From Olleya namhaensis (GTDB taxonomy: Bacteria; Bacteroidota; Bacteroidia; Flavobacteriales; Flavobacteriaceae), in assembly GCF_900114005.1 (NCBI RefSeq), contig NZ_FORM01000001.1, positions 310,001-374,000 of the forward strand: a stretch of DNA of 64,000 bases, in the 5' to 3' direction. Position numbers and translations under genes: made by a program. Under the pieces are notes generated by a model. The model was not told the origin of the DNA, made no database searches, and was given only the letters and a program-made list of their open reading frames with translations. Below are positions 54,358 through 61,866 of the stretch, one piece after another. Every line of letters starts with the position of its first letter. Positions within the stretch are counted from its first letter, which is position 1.

Positions 54358-55608
54358 TTAATCTAATTTTTTAAACAACACACAAGCATTGTGACCTCCA
54401 AATCCAAAAGTATTGCTCATAGCAACTTTAATCTCTCTTTTTTGTGGGGTGTTAAGTGTCAAGTTTAATTCAGAATCTATGTTTTCGTCTGGTGTAACGT
54501 GATTAATTGTTGGCGGAACAATACCATGTTCCATTGCTAAAATAGCAGCAATAGACTCAATAGCACCAGCTGCACCTAACAAGTGACCAGTCATAGACTT
54601 TGTAGAATTTATATTGATGTTTTTAGCATGATCGCCAAAAACCTCTTTAATCGCTTTTAACTCGGCAACATCACCTAAAGGTGTAGATGTTCCGTGTGTG
54701 TTGATGTGATCCACATCTTCTGGTTTTAAACCAGCATTTTCTAAACAGTTTTTCATAACTGCTATTACACCAATTCCTTCCGGATGTGGTGCTGTCATAT
54801 GATAAGCATCAGAAGACATTCCGCCTCCTAAAACCTCTGCATATATTTTTGCGCCTCTTGCTTTTGCGTGCTCATATTCTTCTAGAATAATTGCTCCGGC
54901 ACCTTCACCTAAAACAAAACCATCACGTGTACCATCAAAAGGTCTTGATGCTGTTTGTGGGCTTTCGTTTCTAGTTGATAAAGCATGCATAGCATTAAAT
55001 CCTCCCATTCCAGCAATTGTCACTGCTGCTTCACTACCACCTGTTACAATAACATCACAATGTCCTAAACGTATGTAGTTTAAGGCATCAATCATTGCGT
55101 TAGCAGAAGAAGCACATGCAGATACAGTTGTGTAATTAGGACCCATAAAACCATTCTTAATAGAAATGTTTCCGGGTGCAATGTCTGCAATCATCTTAGG
55201 GATAAAGAATGGATTAAATCTAGGTGTACCATCACCAGCAGCAAAATTTAACACTTCATTTTGAAATGTTTCTAAACCACCAATTCCAGCGCCCCAAATA
55301 ACACCAACTCTTAATTTGTTAACGGTCTCTAAGTCTAGTTTAGAGTCCGCAATAGCCTCATCAGATGCGACCATTGCGTACTGCGTAAACCTGTCCATTT
55401 TGCGGGCTTCTTTTCTATCTAGAAAATCAGTTGCCACGAAATTTTTTAACTCGCAAGCAAAGTTTGTCTTGAACTTTTCAGTATCAAAATATGTAATAGG
55501 TGCGGCACCACTTTTACCACTAATAAGACCAGACCAATACTCGTCCTTAGTGTTTCCAATTGGCGTTAACGCTCCTAACCCTGTAACTACTACTCGCTTA
55601 AGTTCCAT
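54358..55608 (-). CDS. fabF: Beta-ketoacyl-ACP synthase II
   Basis: This 416-residue protein has the catalytic Cys165 in TVSACASSANAM, the His residues in NTHGTSTPLGD and GHLLGAAGAIE, and the usual FabF start (RVVVTGLGALTPIGN). It elongates acyl-ACP in fatty acid synthesis. It is 11 bp after acpP and 8 bp before rnc, the conserved Bacteroidota order. Confidence 0.98.
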   Translation of the reverse strand: MELKRVVVTGLGALTPIGNTKDEYWSGLISGKSGAAPITYFDTEKFKTNFACELKNFVATDFLDRKEARKMDRFTQYAMVASDEAIADSKLDLETVNKLRVGVIWGAGIGGLETFQNEVLNFAAGDGTPRFNPFFIPKMIADIAPGNISIKNGFMGPNYTTVSACASSANAMIDALNYIRLGHCDVIVTGGSEAAVTIAGMGGFNAMHALSTRNESPQTASRPFDGTRDGFVLGEGAGAIILEEYEHAKARGAKIYAEVLGGGMSSDAYHMTAPHPEGIGVIAVMKNCLENAGLKPEDVDHINTHGTSTPLGDVAELKAIKEVFGDHAKNININSTKSMTGHLLGAAGAIESIAAILAMEHGIVPPTINHVTPDENIDSELNLTLNTPQKREIKVAMSNTFGFGGHNACVLFKKLD

Positions 55609-55619
55609 AAATATTGTGC

Positions 55620-55853
55620 TTATTTAGCAGCTTCAATATAAGATACAGCCTGACCTACTGTAGCAATGTTCTCTGCTTGGTCATCTGGAATCTGGATATC
55701 GAATTCTTTTTCAAATTCCATGATTAATTCTACAGTATCTAATGAATCTGCTCCTAAGTCGTTCGTGAAGCTAGCTTCAGTTACAACTTCGTTTTCATCA
55801 ACACCTAATTTGTCTACGATAATCGCTTTTACTCTTGATGCAATGTCTGACAT
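55620..55853 (-). CDS. acpP: Acyl carrier protein
   Basis: This 77-residue acidic protein has the phosphopantetheine site [20 protein letters not shown] (Ser37). It carries acyl chains for FabF, encoded 11 bp downstream. It is first in the operon, with a -7 element at 55885-55892. Confidence 0.98.
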   Translation of the reverse strand: MSDIASRVKAIIVDKLGVDENEVVTEASFTNDLGADSLDTVELIMEFEKEFDIQIPDDQAENIATVGQAVSYIEAAK

Positions 55854-55884
55854 AATTTTAATTTTTTTAGTTTTAATTAAGGGG

Positions 55885-55892
55885 CAAAAATA
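55885..55892 (-). promoter_or_regulatory. -7 element of the acpP-fabF-rnc promoter
   Basis: It reads TATTTTTG on the minus strand (TAnnTTTG), 31 bp before the acpP ATG. A -33 TTG was not found. Confidence 0.45.
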
Positions 55893-56035
55893 AAAAACTT
55901 TATTTTAAAACACACGTTTACTTTAAAAATGTGCTACGAATTTAATTATTTAAATCGAAGAATTTCGATTTTAGCCCGTAATTGTTAATAATTATTGCTT
56001 TTTTTGTTTGAAGAATTTAACATTGAAAATAGAAA

Positions 56036-56599
56036 ATGAAACGTGTAGTAATTTTTGCGTCCGGTAGCGGAAGTAATGCTGAAAATTTAATAAGGTTTTT
56101 TCAAAATAGAGACAATGCGTCTGTTATTCAGGTATTAACTAACAATCCTCATGCCAAAGTCTTAGATCGTTGTAAAAAACTAAAAGTTAGCGGGTTATCG
56201 TTTAACAAAACAGCCTTTACAGCAACAGATGATGTCTTAAACCTATTAAAAGTTAACCAACCAGACTTAATTGTATTGGCTGGTTTTTTATGGAAATTTC
56301 CAGAAAACATCCTAAAACACTTCCCAAACAAGGTTATAAACGTACACCCTGCATTATTGCCAAAATTTGGAGGAAAAGGCATGTACGGAATGTATGTGCA
56401 CGAGTCTGTTGTAGCTAATAAAGAAACAGAAACAGGGATCACAATACATTATGTAAACGAACATTATGATGAAGGCGCTGTAATTTTTCAGGCTAAATGT
56501 GAGGTTTTAGCTTCAGATACAGCTTTGGACGTCGCAGAAAAGATTCATGAATTAGAAATGAAACATTTTCCGGAAGTCGTAAATAAATTATTAAGTTAG
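56036..56599 (+). CDS. purN: Phosphoribosylglycinamide formyltransferase
   Basis: This 187-residue protein has IFASGSGSNAENLIRFF at the N-terminus and the catalytic NVHPALLPKFGGKGMYG loop. It adds a formyl group to GAR in purine synthesis. It is divergent from acpP with 182 bp of AT-rich DNA between them. The purF-type gene at 62868 is near but on the other side of the island. Confidence 0.97.
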   Translation: MKRVVIFASGSGSNAENLIRFFQNRDNASVIQVLTNNPHAKVLDRCKKLKVSGLSFNKTAFTATDDVLNLLKVNQPDLIVLAGFLWKFPENILKHFPNKVINVHPALLPKFGGKGMYGMYVHESVVANKETETGITIHYVNEHYDEGAVIFQAKCEVLASDTALDVAEKIHELEMKHFPEVVNKLLS

Positions 56600-56673
56600 T
56601 AGATCAACTCTAATCAAAGTACTTTATACAACGTATAATATAACTTTAACTGATTTAAGATAAAACAATACCG

Positions 56674-56691
56674 TTTACGCTTAAGCGGAAA
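56674..56691. repeat. Short palindromic repeat (TTTACGCTTAAGCGGAAA)
   Basis: It lies in the purN/RNase H gap, just before the RNase H start, and is a member of the GCTT/AAGCGGAAA short palindrome family. Confidence 0.55.
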
Positions 56692-56698
56692 TTAAAAA

Positions 56699-57340
56699 AT
56701 GGGTAAAAAGAAGAAAAAATATTACACCGTTTGGCAAGGACATCATAAAGGCGTTTTTGAATCTTGGAATGATTGCAAAGCGCAAATCAAAGATTATCCT
56801 GGAGCGCAATACAAATCCTTTGCTACGTTTGACGCTGCCAAAGCCGCCTTAAAAGGAAACTACTTTGACTACATTGGAAAAAAGGAAGGCTTTAAAAGCG
56901 AGTTAAGCCATGAACAGCTTAAAAAAATTGGGCGTCCAAATTATAATTCTATTTCTGTAGATGCAGCCTCTTCTGGTAATCCCGGGATAATGGAATATCG
57001 TGGCGTAGAAACAAAATCTAAAAAACAACTATTTAAACAAGGTCCTTTTGCTGAAGGCACCAATAATATTGGCGAATTTTTAGCGTTAGTGCATGGTTTA
57101 AGTTTTTTAAAAAAACATAATAGCGACTTACTTATATATACAGACTCTAAAACCGCTATGAGTTGGGTGCGCAAAAAAACGTGTAATAGCAAACTAGAAC
57201 GTAACGCAAAAAACAAACCGGTGTACGATTTAGTAGATCGCGCAGTTAATTGGCTAAAAGAAAACGATTATAAAACCACGATAGTTAAATGGGAAACCAA
57301 AGCTTGGGGTGAAATCCCTGCAGATTTTGGTCGAAAATAA
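56699..57340 (+). CDS. Viroplasmin-type ribonuclease H
   Basis: This 213-residue protein has a viroplasmin RNA/DNA-hybrid binding domain (residues about 6-50, KYYTVWQGHHKGVFESWNDCK) followed by RNase H with catalytic Asp88, Glu126, Asp149 and Asp209. It degrades RNA in RNA-DNA hybrids. Its last 45 bp (57296-57340), encoding TKAWGEIPADFGRK with Asp209, are repeated at 61744-61788 after the island, differing at one base. The gene is intact. The start follows a short palindrome at 56674-56691. Confidence 0.95.
   Translation: MGKKKKKYYTVWQGHHKGVFESWNDCKAQIKDYPGAQYKSFATFDAAKAALKGNYFDYIGKKEGFKSELSHEQLKKIGRPNYNSISVDAASSGNPGIMEYRGVETKSKKQLFKQGPFAEGTNNIGEFLALVHGLSFLKKHNSDLLIYTDSKTAMSWVRKKTCNSKLERNAKNKPVYDLVDRAVNWLKENDYKTTIVKWETKAWGEIPADFGRK
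57296..57340 (+). repeat. Left copy of island-flanking direct repeat (attL-like)
   Basis: This 45-bp segment is the RNase H gene 3' end, from the Thr codon to the TAA. It is 44/45 identical to 61744-61788. The single difference (T here, C in the right copy) is at the third position of the catalytic Asp209 codon. Confidence 0.9.
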
Positions 57341-57346
57341 AAGATG

Positions 57347-57712
57347 TTAACTTTCTAATTGTCCAATTTTTGCTTTAAGCTCATTTATTAAAATACTTTG
57401 CTCTTGTAACCTGATCTCAAACTGTTCAATTAACTTTTCAGATAGCTGGTTAATTGTACCGCTATTGTATAATGCACCATTATTAGTATTGATGGTATCA
57501 ACTTTTATGTGATCTTGTTTTGTAATATCTTCTGGTTTAATCTCGAAAAACTGGCTAATAGCCAATAAATGTGTTGCCCAAGAGTTGCTATTACCACTTT
57601 CAATTCTTGCATATGCAGATTGAGATATTTTTAAAACCTCTGCTAAATCCTCCTGCGTCTTACCTTTGCCCAATCTTAGACTTCTTATTCTTTCACCAAT
57701 AACTGTATTCAT
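57347..57712 (-). CDS. XRE-family regulator with C-terminal coiled coil
   Basis: This 121-residue protein has a helix-turn-helix at about residues 8-60 (RIRSLRLGKGKTQEDLAEVLKISQSAYARIESGNS) and a heptad-rich tail (LSEKLIEQFEIRLQEQSILINELKAKIGQLES, 89-120) that probably dimerises. It is divergent from the secreted peptide and outer-membrane genes of the island and begins 6 bp from the RNase H stop. It has its own -7 element (57731-57738) beside a 15-bp palindrome. It is likely the repressor of the island genes and itself, which is inferred from the arrangement. Confidence 0.9.
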   Translation of the reverse strand: MNTVIGERIRSLRLGKGKTQEDLAEVLKISQSAYARIESGNSNSWATHLLAISQFFEIKPEDITKQDHIKVDTINTNNGALYNSGTINQLSEKLIEQFEIRLQEQSILINELKAKIGQLES

Positions 57713-57730
57713 TAAATATTAGTTTTTACA

Positions 57731-57738
57731 CAAATGTA
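57731..57738 (-). promoter_or_regulatory. -7 element of the XRE regulator promoter
   Basis: It reads TACATTTG on the minus strand (TAnnTTTG), 18 bp before the regulator start. The palindrome at 57755-57769 covers the -33 position. Confidence 0.6.
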
Positions 57739-57754
57739 TTAAAATAATAGTTCT

Positions 57755-57769
57755 ACCCTAAAAAAGGGT
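57755..57769. promoter_or_regulatory. Candidate XRE operator palindrome
   Basis: ACCCT-AAAAA-AGGGT is a 15-bp inverted repeat in the divergent region, overlapping the expected -33 of the XRE promoter and about 48 bp before the -33 box of the peptide promoter. The size and spacing suit an XRE dimer. Confidence 0.5.
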
Positions 57770-57816
57770 TAAATTATTCTATTTTCGGTTTTGAAAGATT
57801 AAAATCATTTAATAGA

Positions 57817-57846
57817 TTTGTCAGAGATGTATTACAAATAACTTTG
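57817..57846 (+). promoter_or_regulatory. Promoter of the secreted peptide / outer-membrane gene set
   Basis: TTTG (57817-57820), 18 bp spacer, TAACTTTG (57839-57846): a full match to the Bacteroidota -33/-7 promoter form. It ends 35 bp before the first possible start of the peptide ORF. Confidence 0.75.
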
Positions 57847-57881
57847 CGCAAGGTTTAAATTACTAATTTTAAAAACTAAAT

Positions 57882-58178
57882 ATTATAAAAAAAACGTTAA
57901 TTATTTTAGCATTAACTTTATGCGGTACAAATTTTGCCAAGAACTCAGTTGAAATAGCAAAAGAATTAGATATAACTTCTAAATTTAACATAGAAGCTAC
58001 TTACAATTCTAAAGATGACTCATGTACTAGAACTTGTTGGGCAACTGCAACAAACAGCGAAACAGGAGAGACTTATTCATTTTCAGGAATGTCTACTGCG
58101 GGAGACTGCTTTACAGCAGCAGGTAACTGCATAGCCAAACTAAGAAATAGAGTACAATCTGTTATATCTGCTAATTAA
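57882..58178 (+). CDS. Small secreted Cys-containing peptide without a standard start codon
   Basis: An open frame follows the strong promoter and ends in TAA 58176-58178. Read from ATT (57882) or ATA (57885) it gives about 97 residues: a signal peptide (KKTLIILALTLCGTNFA, then KN), then a hydrophilic mature chain with Cys at about 47, 51, 75 and 82 (CTRTCW ... GDCFTAAGNC) and a basic end (AKLRNRVQSV). No ATG, GTG or TTG lies between the upstream in-frame stop (57870-57872) and the signal peptide. The codon in the usual place is ATA, so either an ATG mutated, or ATT/ATA is used. The coding pattern and intact signal peptide argue that it is or was a real gene. No family is recognised. Confidence 0.6.
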   Translation: MIKKTLIILALTLCGTNFAKNSVEIAKELDITSKFNIEATYNSKDDSCTRTCWATATNSETGETYSFSGMSTAGDCFTAAGNCIAKLRNRVQSVISAN

Positions 58179-58189
58179 CCTCAATACAA

Positions 58190-58223
58190 AACTTTAGGTT
58201 TGCTTAAAAACAAACCTAAAGTT
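58190..58223 (+). other. Strong 13-bp hairpin between peptide and GLPGLI genes
   Basis: AACTTTAGGTTTG (58190-58202) and CAAACCTAAAGTT (58211-58223) are perfect inverted repeats with an 8-base loop. It starts 12 bp after the peptide stop and ends 21 bp before the GLPGLI start. It lacks a T-run, so it may act as a partial attenuator or RNA-stabilising end giving more peptide than downstream mRNA. Confidence 0.7.
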
Positions 58224-58244
58224 AAATTAATTAATTACTTAATT

Positions 58245-59072
58245 ATGTTAAAAAATATACTGTTTTCATTTTTACTAATCCAATCTTTATTTAGCTATGC
58301 TCAAAAAGATTCTACACGAATCTTTGAAATAGATTTTATTAGAGTTCTGACGCCTCAAAATTCAACAAAAACAATTACTTCAAATTATAAACTAAAAATT
58401 TTCACTGAACATAACATTTCTGTTTTCGCAAACAACAATGCAACTAATTTTTCAAACGATTTAATAAACGATGATGATGATGACGCTATTTTTTACTTCG
58501 ACCCAAAAGGAAAAAACATAAGTTTAGTTTATAAAAATTATTATAAAAATAAGCTTTTTTCAAAGGGAACTATCGCATTTAAAGATTTTACAATAAAAGA
58601 CTCTCTAACAATTTTTAACTGGAGCATAACCAAAGAAACTAAAAAAATTCTGGGCTTCAATTGTCAATTAGCAGAAACAACCTTTAGAGGAAGAAATTAT
58701 AGAGCTTGGTTTAGCTCCGAATTACCAATTGGAGGACCATGGAAATATGACGGCTTACCAGGAATGATTTTACAGATAGAAACACAAGAGCCTTTTATTA
58801 GCTTTAAAGCATCACAAATCAAAAGTCACAAAATAAAATTACACAACACAAAAAACCCTTTTGAAAACGATAAATTTGTGACCTGGCAACAATTTAAAGA
58901 TTTATATAAAAAAAAGGCAATAGCGCTTAGTAAATATACTACTGAATCTGACTTCAAAACTAGCATCATTTCACCGCGTATGGGTATAGAACGTTACATT
59001 GAAGAAAACGACAAAGACTACACAGCTGATAAAGATTTTGAAAAACTGCGCGAGTCTCAAAATGAAAATTAA
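58245..59072 (+). CDS. GLPGLI-family exported protein
   Basis: This protein has 275 residues from the ATG at 58245; a TTG at 58200 would precede it by 15 codons inside the hairpin and gives no signal peptide, so it is rejected. There is a signal peptide (MLKNILFSFLLIQSLFSYAQ), then a beta-rich domain with GGPWKYDGLPGMILQIE, the motif that names the GLPGLI family, here GLPGMI. The function is unknown. Members are often encoded next to TonB-receptor-like proteins, as here. The downstream gene starts 11 bp before its stop. Confidence 0.88.
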   Translation: MLKNILFSFLLIQSLFSYAQKDSTRIFEIDFIRVLTPQNSTKTITSNYKLKIFTEHNISVFANNNATNFSNDLINDDDDDAIFYFDPKGKNISLVYKNYYKNKLFSKGTIAFKDFTIKDSLTIFNWSITKETKKILGFNCQLAETTFRGRNYRAWFSSELPIGGPWKYDGLPGMILQIETQEPFISFKASQIKSHKIKLHNTKNPFENDKFVTWQQFKDLYKKKAIALSKYTTESDFKTSIISPRMGIERYIEENDKDYTADKDFEKLRESQNEN

Positions 59073-61737
59073 CTTATATAATAGGTTAATAATAATTTTA
59101 TTCTTTTTTATTGTTAATAATACTTATTCCCAGATCTTAAAAGGAACTATTAAAGATAAGAACAACAACCCTTTAAGCGCAAAACTATTAGTAAAAAAAG
59201 CTTCAAAACCCAATATAATCTCTGAATTCCACCTTGTAAAAAAAGGTGATTTTTCTTACGCCTTGAAAAAGACATACTCTGAGGACCTTATTTTTGAAAT
59301 ACTCGTAATTGGCTACGTCACATACTCTGAAAAGATTACTATCAAAGATTCTAACGATGTTTTTGAACGAAGTATTTATATGATCAAAGAGGAAACTAAC
59401 AATTTAGACGAAGTATTTATAGTAGGAAAAAAAGCCCCATTTAAAATAAAACATGACACCGTACAATATAACATCAACTCTTATAAGGATGGCACAGAAA
59501 GAAAACTTCAAGACATTTTAAAAAAGCTACCAGGTATTGAGGTAAATGAAACTTCTGGTTTAATTAAATATAATGGAAAACTAATTGAAACAGTAACCCT
59601 AGAAGGAGATAATCTTTTTGGTTACAATTACACTTTAGGCACAAAAAATATTAATGTTGATATGGTCGAAGAGGTAGAAGCTATAGAAAATTATTCTAAT
59701 AACTCATTGTTAAAAGGCTTAGACCAAGACGGAAAGGTAGCATTAAACTTAAAGCTAAAGAAAAACAAAACAGACGTCTCTGGTAATTTAGAATTAGGAC
59801 TTGGCGATTTTAAAGACTCAAGTAAAATCGCAAACAACTCTTCTTTAAATTTATTAGGAATAAATAAATATTATAAATCGTTTGGTACCATTTCATTTAA
59901 TAACGTCGGTTTAAACAATTCTCCTTTTAATTTTTCTTCCCAAGCTAGCAATATGGAAATCTTACAAGAATTAGACTATTTCTCAGAAAAAATCATACCC
60001 GAAGTTTCTATTTTAAATGTATTAGGAGAAAGAAGAGCAAATATTAACAATCAACTATTTAGTAGCTACAATAATATTTTCAATTTTGACAAAAAATTAA
60101 AAGCAAAAGTCAATTTATATTATATTCAAGACAAAATACAAACTATTCAACTTTCCAAAAGCAGCTTTACTTTTAACAATGATGTATTTAATACTTTTGA
60201 CAATATAAATACATCAAAAAAACCAATACAATACAGAGGTGATTTAGAATTAAAATATTTTAATTCTAAATCATCACTTTTTCGTTATACAATAAGTGCT
60301 AGAGATGAAAACATTGAAACAGCATCATCAATTACGTCTAACCAAAACACAAGTTTCAACACTAATCTTAACTCAAAAAATACTTTTGTAAAACAACATA
60401 TAGAATACACTAAAAGATTATCAAAACAAAAAGCCTTACAGGTAGATTTGCATTTTTCTACAAATAACTTAAATCAGGAATACAACATAAATCCGTCTTT
60501 TTTAAACACAAACAGTAACACTTATGACAATCAAAACAGCAATCAGAAAAAAACTGTATTTGAGTTAAAATCAACTTTTTTAGGTATTATAAAAAATAAC
60601 AAATACAGTTTTTCTTCGGGAGTACTATTTGCTAACCAACCATTTAACTCCAACCTTATTAATCTATCGGAAGACAACTCTGTACTATACAACAACAGAA
60701 ACAATGATTTAAATTACTCAAAAAAAACAGCTTACGCAACAGGCTCTTATAACTGGAATGTAGGTAAATTGAAATTAACCCCTAATGTTTCATTACGACT
60801 AATTAATCAAAAATTAAATAATCATATTTTAAACAACCAACAAACCTCTAATATTTTAGTTTTTGAACCCTCTCTGACTCTTTTTTACAAGATTAACTCT
60901 GTTTCTTTTTTATCCAGTAATTTAGGCCTTAATAAAAACACTAATCCAATTCAATATTTATACACGGGAAACATTTTAATAAATAACAGGACACTACTTA
61001 GTAACATACCTGACATTACACTGCAAAAAAACCAATCTTATAGCCTTGCGTATAACCTGAATGATCTTTTTAATCAATCTCAAATTATGTTTGGTGTAAA
61101 TTACACAAAACAAGAAGGCAATTTTTTCTCAAATACAATTATAACTTCCAATTCAAATACAGTTAACTTTTTCTTCTTACCAGAAGCGACAGAAAGCACC
61201 AATTTTAATCTTAGTTATTCAAAATTTATTCCCGCTTTAAATACAAATATTAAACTAAACACATTTCACTCTCTTTTTAACTATAAAAACATAGTTAACA
61301 ACTCTCAATTACGAAGTAATAAAACTAATCACACTAAGAGTCAATTATTTTTAAAAACAGCTTTTTCTACACAACTAAATTTTGAAAATGAAACCACTCA
61401 CGACTACAGTAAAACATTAAGCGAACTTACATTCACGAATAGTACATTTCAAAATAATTTTAAGATAATTTACAAACCATCAAAGGAAATATATGGCACT
61501 TTAACTGCAAACTTTTTTATACCCAATTTAAAGAAAAGGTCAGATAACTTCACTTTTATAGATACAGAAATCTGGTATAAACCAAAAAACAAAGATTGGC
61601 AATTAAGCATTTCTGCTTCCAATCTAACTAACGAGAACAGTTTTTTACAAATTCAAAACAATGATGTTTCTATCAACACATTTAGTAGTGACTTATTAAG
61701 TCGTTCTCTCTTATTAAAATTTAATCACAATTTTTAA
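59062..61737 (+). CDS. Outer-membrane TonB-receptor-like protein with carboxypeptidase-regulatory-like domain
   Basis: This protein has 891 residues, with the start at ATG 59062, which overlaps the GLPGLI stop by 11 bp; an earlier in-frame start has no signal peptide. It has a signal peptide (ending NTYSQ), a CarboxypepD_reg-like domain (residues 22-105, LKGTIKDKNNNPLSAKLLVKKA), a plug-like region (LDEVFIVGKKAPFKIKHDTVQYNINSYKDGTERKLQDILKKLPGI) and a long Asn/Ser-rich barrel ending in HNF. This resembles outer-membrane proteins coupled to GLPGLI proteins in Bacteroidota. Composition is richer in Asn/Lys (AT) than its neighbours, which suggests a different origin. Confidence 0.88.
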   Translation: MKINLYNRLIIILFFFIVNNTYSQILKGTIKDKNNNPLSAKLLVKKASKPNIISEFHLVKKGDFSYALKKTYSEDLIFEILVIGYVTYSEKITIKDSNDVFERSIYMIKEETNNLDEVFIVGKKAPFKIKHDTVQYNINSYKDGTERKLQDILKKLPGIEVNETSGLIKYNGKLIETVTLEGDNLFGYNYTLGTKNINVDMVEEVEAIENYSNNSLLKGLDQDGKVALNLKLKKNKTDVSGNLELGLGDFKDSSKIANNSSLNLLGINKYYKSFGTISFNNVGLNNSPFNFSSQASNMEILQELDYFSEKIIPEVSILNVLGERRANINNQLFSSYNNIFNFDKKLKAKVNLYYIQDKIQTIQLSKSSFTFNNDVFNTFDNINTSKKPIQYRGDLELKYFNSKSSLFRYTISARDENIETASSITSNQNTSFNTNLNSKNTFVKQHIEYTKRLSKQKALQVDLHFSTNNLNQEYNINPSFLNTNSNTYDNQNSNQKKTVFELKSTFLGIIKNNKYSFSSGVLFANQPFNSNLINLSEDNSVLYNNRNNDLNYSKKTAYATGSYNWNVGKLKLTPNVSLRLINQKLNNHILNNQQTSNILVFEPSLTLFYKINSVSFLSSNLGLNKNTNPIQYLYTGNILINNRTLLSNIPDITLQKNQSYSLAYNLNDLFNQSQIMFGVNYTKQEGNFFSNTIITSNSNTVNFFFLPEATESTNFNLSYSKFIPALNTNIKLNTFHSLFNYKNIVNNSQLRSNKTNHTKSQLFLKTAFSTQLNFENETTHDYSKTLSELTFTNSTFQNNFKIIYKPSKEIYGTLTANFFIPNLKKRSDNFTFIDTEIWYKPKNKDWQLSISASNLTNENSFLQIQNNDVSINTFSSDLLSRSLLLKFNHNF

Positions 61738-61743
61738 AACCAC

Positions 61744-61788
61744 ACCAAAGCTTGGGGTGAAATCCCTGCAGACTTTGGTCGAAAATAA
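61744..61788 (+). repeat. Right copy of island-flanking direct repeat (attR-like), RNase H 3' remnant
   Basis: This 45-bp copy of the RNase H gene end encodes TKAWGEIPADFGRK followed by TAA, but is not joined to any gene. It is 44/45 identical to 57296-57340. It begins 6 bp after the stop of the outer-membrane protein gene and marks the end of the island. Confidence 0.9.
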
Positions 61789-61837
61789 TTAGCGTTTCTT
61801 TCAATAGATTCCACTTTTTTACAGAATATATTTTACG

Positions 61838-61845
61838 TAAGTTTG
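61838..61845 (+). promoter_or_regulatory. -7 element of the PfkB kinase promoter
   Basis: TAAGTTTG (TAnnTTTG) lies 21 bp before the ATG; an upstream T-rich stretch may serve as -33. Confidence 0.5.
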
Positions 61846-61866
61846 CACTAAATTTTAAAGCCATTT

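Noticed and set aside
58200-58244. TTG start for the GLPGLI gene
   Set aside because: It falls inside the 13-bp hairpin and would put 15 charged residues before the signal peptide. The ATG at 58245 starts a normal signal peptide.
58999-59061. Earlier in-frame start for the outer-membrane protein in the island
   Set aside because: It would add residues overlapping the GLPGLI frame by 70 bp and hide the signal peptide; ATG 59062 directly starts the signal peptide.
57341-61743. Prophage or transposon in the island
   Set aside because: No integrase, transposase, terminal inverted repeats or phage structural gene is present; the only mobile-element sign is the flanking direct repeat.
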